A stretch of DNA of 64,000 nucleotides from Roseivivax marinus. GTDB lineage: Bacteria > Pseudomonadota > Alphaproteobacteria > Rhodobacterales > Rhodobacteraceae. A program made the position numbers and the translations under genes. Positions 60,917 to 64,000 of this stretch are shown here, in pieces. The notes beneath the pieces were generated by a model that was not told the origin of the DNA, did no database searches, and was given only the letters and a program-made list of their open reading frames with translations. Where the stretch lies: contig NZ_FOAI01000004.1 of NCBI RefSeq assembly GCF_900109705.1, positions 217,443-281,442 on the forward strand. Direction: 5' to 3'. Every line of letters begins with the position of its first letter. The stretch's first letter is position 1.

Positions 60917-62107
60917 TTATTCTGCGTTGGTTGCATTGCATGACGCCGCGTATTCCACCAGATACTCGCCAACCGGAAGTTCGCGACCTCGCTCACCGCT
61001 ATGAACGTGAACATTAAAATCAAAGGTCGTCCCGGTATTCGCCCTGATTGTAACGTCAGGCGCACTTTCCGGGCATTCTACGAGCTTTGCAATCACCTGG
61101 GGAGAACTAAACATTTCGGGAGAAAAGCGACCCGATCCCGTAAAATTTCTAACGGGCCGAGATATTGATATTCTTAGGAGCCCTGTATTCGATACAGTGT
61201 CAGCGTGAGCAGCTTGCTGAACTACACTGACCGCCGGCTCCCTTGCCAGTGAGTATTCTCTGATTTCCTCCAATACGCTTTCGTTGGCTGGCTGGCCCGA
61301 ACGGTCTTGGTGTAGCTTTAAGAAATGGTCGGTATGATAAATTAACATCTTCTGCCCCGTTTCCTCGAACGCCTCCTGAAGGAGCTCAAGCCGCGGATTA
61401 AGGGTTTTGCCGCTCTTCTTTTCCCACCAATCCTCTTTAGTCTCAGAAGTGACAAGGATCATAGGAGATTTTACCTCGCTACAATGTGAAAGTATCTGCT
61501 TCCACATGAGATAGTCACCCGCGAAACCCCAGCCATCTTTGTCACCATCCATATAACCTGGCGGAACTTTATTGGCCTTCCTTCGTTCGGCCTCTTTCAG
61601 GTGATCGTCTATGTCATCCGGCTGATTTCCAATACTGCCTCCTAAAGTTCTTTCAAGGCGCTCGATAACTTCATCGGTCTTCTCGAAATCTGGGGAGTCG
61701 GTTCGCTCTTTGTTAATTCCCTCGCTAATTTTTTTGCAAGCTTCTAAAGCTTCTTTCTCCAAGCTCTCACACAGCTCTTTGGGGATGACGCGACATGCTC
61801 GAATTGCCTTCGTCGCGGCTTGGATTTCTTTTTCTAAATCAGCAACCGGCTTCTGCGCTTTGTCAAAGTCATTGGCCATATCAACAATAACTGTGCGCCG
61901 ATTCTTTATGAACTCCTTTGAGGTTTGATGCGATATCCAAAACTTTCCCTTGAAACTCTCTAACGCAGCCAAAAGCGCTTCGCGCGTCTCTTTGTTGTAA
62001 CGGTAGAGGTCAAGAAGAACGTTAGCGTCGGTCGTAAGGATGCCTTCGCTCCACGCAGCGTCAACATCTTTAGTCTCAAGAAAATACCAAGGAAATTTGT
62101 CGCGCAT
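60917..62107 (-). CDS. PIN-like nuclease-domain protein (PIN_8/DUF4935 type)
   Basis: This is a 396-residue protein. Residues 20-100 contain the PIN core, with the first acidic strand ILTTDANVLLDLYRYN and ISHQTSKEFIKNR. The distal acidic block is GDYLMWKQILSHC near residue 210, followed by the strand MILVTSETKEDWW. A middle coiled segment (KSISEGINKER-like, charged) and a C-terminal beta-rich tail of about 130 residues complete it. PIN_8 proteins are single-gene candidates in defence islands, with predicted RNase activity. ATG 62107 with GGAGG is preferred over starts twelve codons upstream. The coding sequence is markedly AT-richer than the chromosome, a sign of transfer. Confidence 0.78.
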   Translation of the reverse strand: MRDKFPWYFLETKDVDAAWSEGILTTDANVLLDLYRYNKETREALLAALESFKGKFWISHQTSKEFIKNRRTVIVDMANDFDKAQKPVADLEKEIQAATKAIRACRVIPKELCESLEKEALEACKKISEGINKERTDSPDFEKTDEVIERLERTLGGSIGNQPDDIDDHLKEAERRKANKVPPGYMDGDKDGWGFAGDYLMWKQILSHCSEVKSPMILVTSETKEDWWEKKSGKTLNPRLELLQEAFEETGQKMLIYHTDHFLKLHQDRSGQPANESVLEEIREYSLAREPAVSVVQQAAHADTVSNTGLLRISISRPVRNFTGSGRFSPEMFSSPQVIAKLVECPESAPDVTIRANTGTTFDFNVHVHSGERGRELPVGEYLVEYAASCNATNAE

Positions 62108-62454
62108 TTTGCCTCCATTCATCACAGATGAACACTGGGCCATGCAAGGACTTCATGCAAGCAGCGCCGGGACTCGTGTTACCCGAATTTGTCATGGCGA
62201 TTTACTGTGTTTTTTTTGACGGCCCTGCCTCTTCGTCGCGACTATATGGGGAGGGAGCTCAAAGCTGGTTTCAGCCACGCGGGGCTGAGCCCAAACTAAG
62301 GAGCCTCCACCAAACGCGGGCACGGTTTGAGATCGAAGCGGACATGCGCGAGGATTTACATGAATGTCGCCAAAGGGCCGCAAGTGAACGTGTAGTTGCC
62401 CAGGCCAGTTCGCTGATGCGTTGCATGTTCGTTGTGGCATAGTATCTTGCGGTC
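62108..62454. other. Gap between PIN-like gene and next small gene
   Basis: No gene is supported in 347 bp. It presumably carries the promoter of the PIN-like gene (minus strand). Confidence 0.35.
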
Positions 62455-62718
62455 ATGGAACTGACATACCCAATCAATCTCGTTGGTTTTGACAGCCACG
62501 TCGAGCGCGGTGACGTTGTGACGCGCGATGGCGAGTATCTCGGCGTCTGGACATTTATTAAGGACGAAGACCACGAAACTGGTGTGATTCACTTTGTTGC
62601 GGATAGCGAAAGTGAGCCGATGTTCACTGAAAACATTCCGTTTCTGAGTAGTGGAATGCGGACCGGGATGGCTATGAGCGATCTCTGCCGCTCCATTAAA
62701 GACTGGCACGAAACTTAG
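62455..62718 (+). CDS. Small hypothetical protein
   Basis: This 87-residue acidic protein (MELTYPINLVGFDSHVERGDVV...) has a predominantly beta N-terminal half with alternating hydrophobic residues and a helical C-terminus (MAMSDLCRSIKDWHET). Its composition is protein-like, but the ribosome site is weak. No family was recognised. Confidence 0.5.
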   Translation: MELTYPINLVGFDSHVERGDVVTRDGEYLGVWTFIKDEDHETGVIHFVADSESEPMFTENIPFLSSGMRTGMAMSDLCRSIKDWHET

Positions 62719-62948
62719 ACCGGGAAAACACTACTGGCCACGACTGCGGTGATGCAGGTTCGGCGGAGGACCGGTTCGGGGAAGCTGCGATTCAGCTATG
62801 GCCAATCTTGTGAATGACCGCAGAGGGCCGATAGGCACCTTGGCCGCGGGCGCTGACCGCAACATGACGCGCGGCAAACGAATCCACAAAAATTGTTTCC
62901 GTCATCGGCAAACGGCGCGATCTCCTGATCACAAGAATGGAGACCGTT

Positions 62949-63200
62949 ATGAACTACGAGCAAACGATGACACTGAAAGAAGTCGAATACTACCTGATCG
63001 AATGGGCAGACAGTGGTGAGGAGGGGGAAGACCTCCCGGCATGCCTTGCCCATTGGGATCTGGACGAAGAGCAGCTTGAGATCATCAAGGAGGCTTGCGC
63101 GTCCCCCCAAGCGGCGGCGAGCATTGCCAATGCGATGTGGTGCATCACTGACGGGGAAGGGCTCTCGTCGATTGCAGAGGTGCTGCGGACTTACTTATGA
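62949..63200 (+). CDS. Small acidic hypothetical protein
   Basis: This 83-residue, highly acidic protein (MNYEQTMTLKEVEYYLIEWADSGEEGEDLP...) is predicted to be helical. GGAGACC lies upstream of ATG 62949; an ATG four codons earlier is the alternative. It has the charge and size of DNA-mimic or antitoxin-like proteins, but nothing specific supports such a role. Confidence 0.55.
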   Translation: MNYEQTMTLKEVEYYLIEWADSGEEGEDLPACLAHWDLDEEQLEIIKEACASPQAAASIANAMWCITDGEGLSSIAEVLRTYL

Positions 63201-63501
63201 GAATGTAGGGCTCGGAAGCGCGATACCTGTTCGTCGACTTCGATATCGGCTTGCCCCGGGTCCCACTTTGTTACCTGTTGCGCAGCAAACGTATGACTGC
63301 AATGCGGGCTGCGACCGGAGCATCGAGGCTGGCTGCTGGATGTCTTCTTTGGGCTGATCGCGACGACCCGATAGTCGGGGCGGACCTCGAACCTTTCCCG
63401 TATTTTCGGCCTGAAGCTCCGCCGGCGTGGAAACCGACCTCGCAACTGGTGTGCCATGTGACACTTGCACGTCGCGCTGTCAGGACGATCATAGCCTTCT
63501 G
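63201..63501. other. Gap downstream of ynfA
   Basis: 301 bp with no recognisable gene, transposase remnant or terminator. Confidence 0.35.
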
Positions 63502-63825
63502 TCACCCAGCGCGTGGCGCCGCCAGGATCACGACGGCTCCGGCGAGGCACAGGCCTGCACCGGCAAAATCCCATACGTCAGGCCGCTGCCCCTCGACGCC
63601 CCACATCCAGAGCAGCGAAGCGGCGATATAGACGCCGCCGTAAGCCGCAAACGCCCGGCCTGCGAAACCGGCGTCGACCTGTGCGAGCAGCCAGCCAAAC
63701 AGAGCAAGGGTCCCAATGCCCGGGATCAGCCAGAGGCTCGAAGTGCCGCGCCACCAAGTCCAGATGGCAAAGCATCCGGCGATCTCGGCAAGCGCTGCGA
63801 GCGGGTATACCAAGATCGCCGGCAT
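63502..63825 (-). CDS. ynfA: YnfA/UPF0060 family small membrane protein
   Basis: This is a 107-residue protein with four hydrophobic segments ([82 protein letters not shown]), matching the YnfA family in length and motif (AEIxGCF, [12 protein letters not shown]). The family is distantly related to small multidrug resistance proteins and has no proven substrate. Start ATG 63825 overlaps the stop of the upstream merR-type gene by one base (TGATG), so both are co-translated; a longer start inside that gene is unlikely. Confidence 0.88.
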   Translation of the reverse strand: MPAILVYPLAALAEIAGCFAIWTWWRGTSSLWLIPGIGTLALFGWLLAQVDAGFAGRAFAAYGGVYIAASLLWMWGVEGQRPDVWDFAGAGLCLAGAVVILAAPRAG

Positions 63826-64000
63826 CACGCCTCGGCCTGCCCGTGATCGGATAGGCATTCCTCGTGATCGCGCAAGACCTCAAGGATACGGCAATCCGCG
63901 ACCCGATCTGCGCTGCACTCGCCGATCATCCGCTGAAGTTCGATCCTGAGCGCCTCGAGACGCGCGATGCGCGCCTCGACCTCGCGCAGCTGTTTCTGGG
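63825..64000 (-). CDS. MerR-family metal-responsive regulator (N-terminus outside window)
   Basis: Only the last 58 or so residues are visible. The dimerisation helix ([22 protein letters not shown]) is followed by the metal loop [11 protein letters not shown] and a third cysteine in HEECLSDHG, the C-terminal pattern of heavy-metal MerR proteins (MerR/ZntR/PbrR side). The DNA-binding N-terminus lies beyond base 64000. The one-base overlap with ynfA suggests an operon. The metal cannot be named from this fragment. Confidence 0.75.
   Translation of the reverse strand, partial: QKQLREVEARIARLEALRIELQRMIGECSADRVADCRILEVLRDHEECLSDHGQAEA

Noticed and set aside
45381..63500. Insertion sequences or transposase remnants
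   Set aside because: No DDE or HUH transposase motif or matching terminal repeats were seen; the only recombinase is the tyrosine type.
1..64000. CRISPR array or rRNA genes
   Set aside because: No regularly spaced repeats and no rRNA-like sequence were noticed on either strand.

Overview
The window looks like chromosomal DNA of a high-GC alphaproteobacterium of the Rhodobacterales (Roseobacter-like). The support is the marker gene types: a carboxynorspermidine polyamine pair, a three-subunit Tat-exported formate dehydrogenase with DUF3305/DUF3306 accessory genes, and trpA/trpB lying apart. This is a family-level inference from protein sequence, not a database match.

Positions 1-45.3 kb are ordinary chromosome. 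In order they hold: an acyl-CoA synthetase cut by the window edge; an ArsR regulator; pcaD-pcaB of the beta-ketoadipate pathway with a sulfotransferase-like gene upstream; trpB; an MscS channel; a DUF2237 protein; a serine hydrolase; rplY and pth; an MFS transporter converging on lldD; a ZIP metal transporter; a small lipoprotein; trpA; nspC plus carboxynorspermidine synthase; an NDH-2-like dehydrogenase; a DUF1007/NicO metal exporter pair; a MATE pump; a GYF/DUF805 membrane protein; ychF; and an AI-2E-family permease. A minus-strand formate dehydrogenase operon follows (27.2-37.5 kb). It runs DUF3305, DUF3306, TorD chaperone, small Tat peptide, alpha, beta, a 70-aa protein, a TPR protein, gamma, a WD40-cytochrome c fusion and a 55-aa membrane peptide. 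A multi-cluster iron-sulfur protein is divergent from it and a single-domain globin follows. A hybrid histidine kinase with a periplasmic molybdopterin-fold gene lies divergent from a LuxR-type response regulator, and shared inverted repeats sit in the 0.7-kb region between them.

A tRNA-Ser(GCU) at 45.3 kb marks the change to accessory DNA. From about 46 to 61 kb the content is that of an integrative mobilizable element. It has an orphan DNA-binding-type protein, a five-gene overlapping operon (MmeI-like adenine methyltransferase, membrane-anchored protein, small beta-rich protein, SF2 helicase, GIY-YIG nuclease), a coiled-coil mobilization protein, a recognisable MOB-Q type oriT, a MobA/MobL relaxase, several unknown genes separated by long hairpins, and a tyrosine recombinase with two unusual catalytic positions. 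No type IV secretion genes are present, so transfer would need a helper. Beyond it (60.9-64 kb) are a PIN-like nuclease, two small unknown genes and the start of a merR-ynfA pair.

The methyltransferase/helicase/GIY-YIG operon is the best candidate for an undescribed system. It has the parts of a restriction-modification or BREX/DISARM-like defence, but not the hallmark genes of those systems. Its methyltransferase shows a sharp drop in GC over the presumed target-recognition region.
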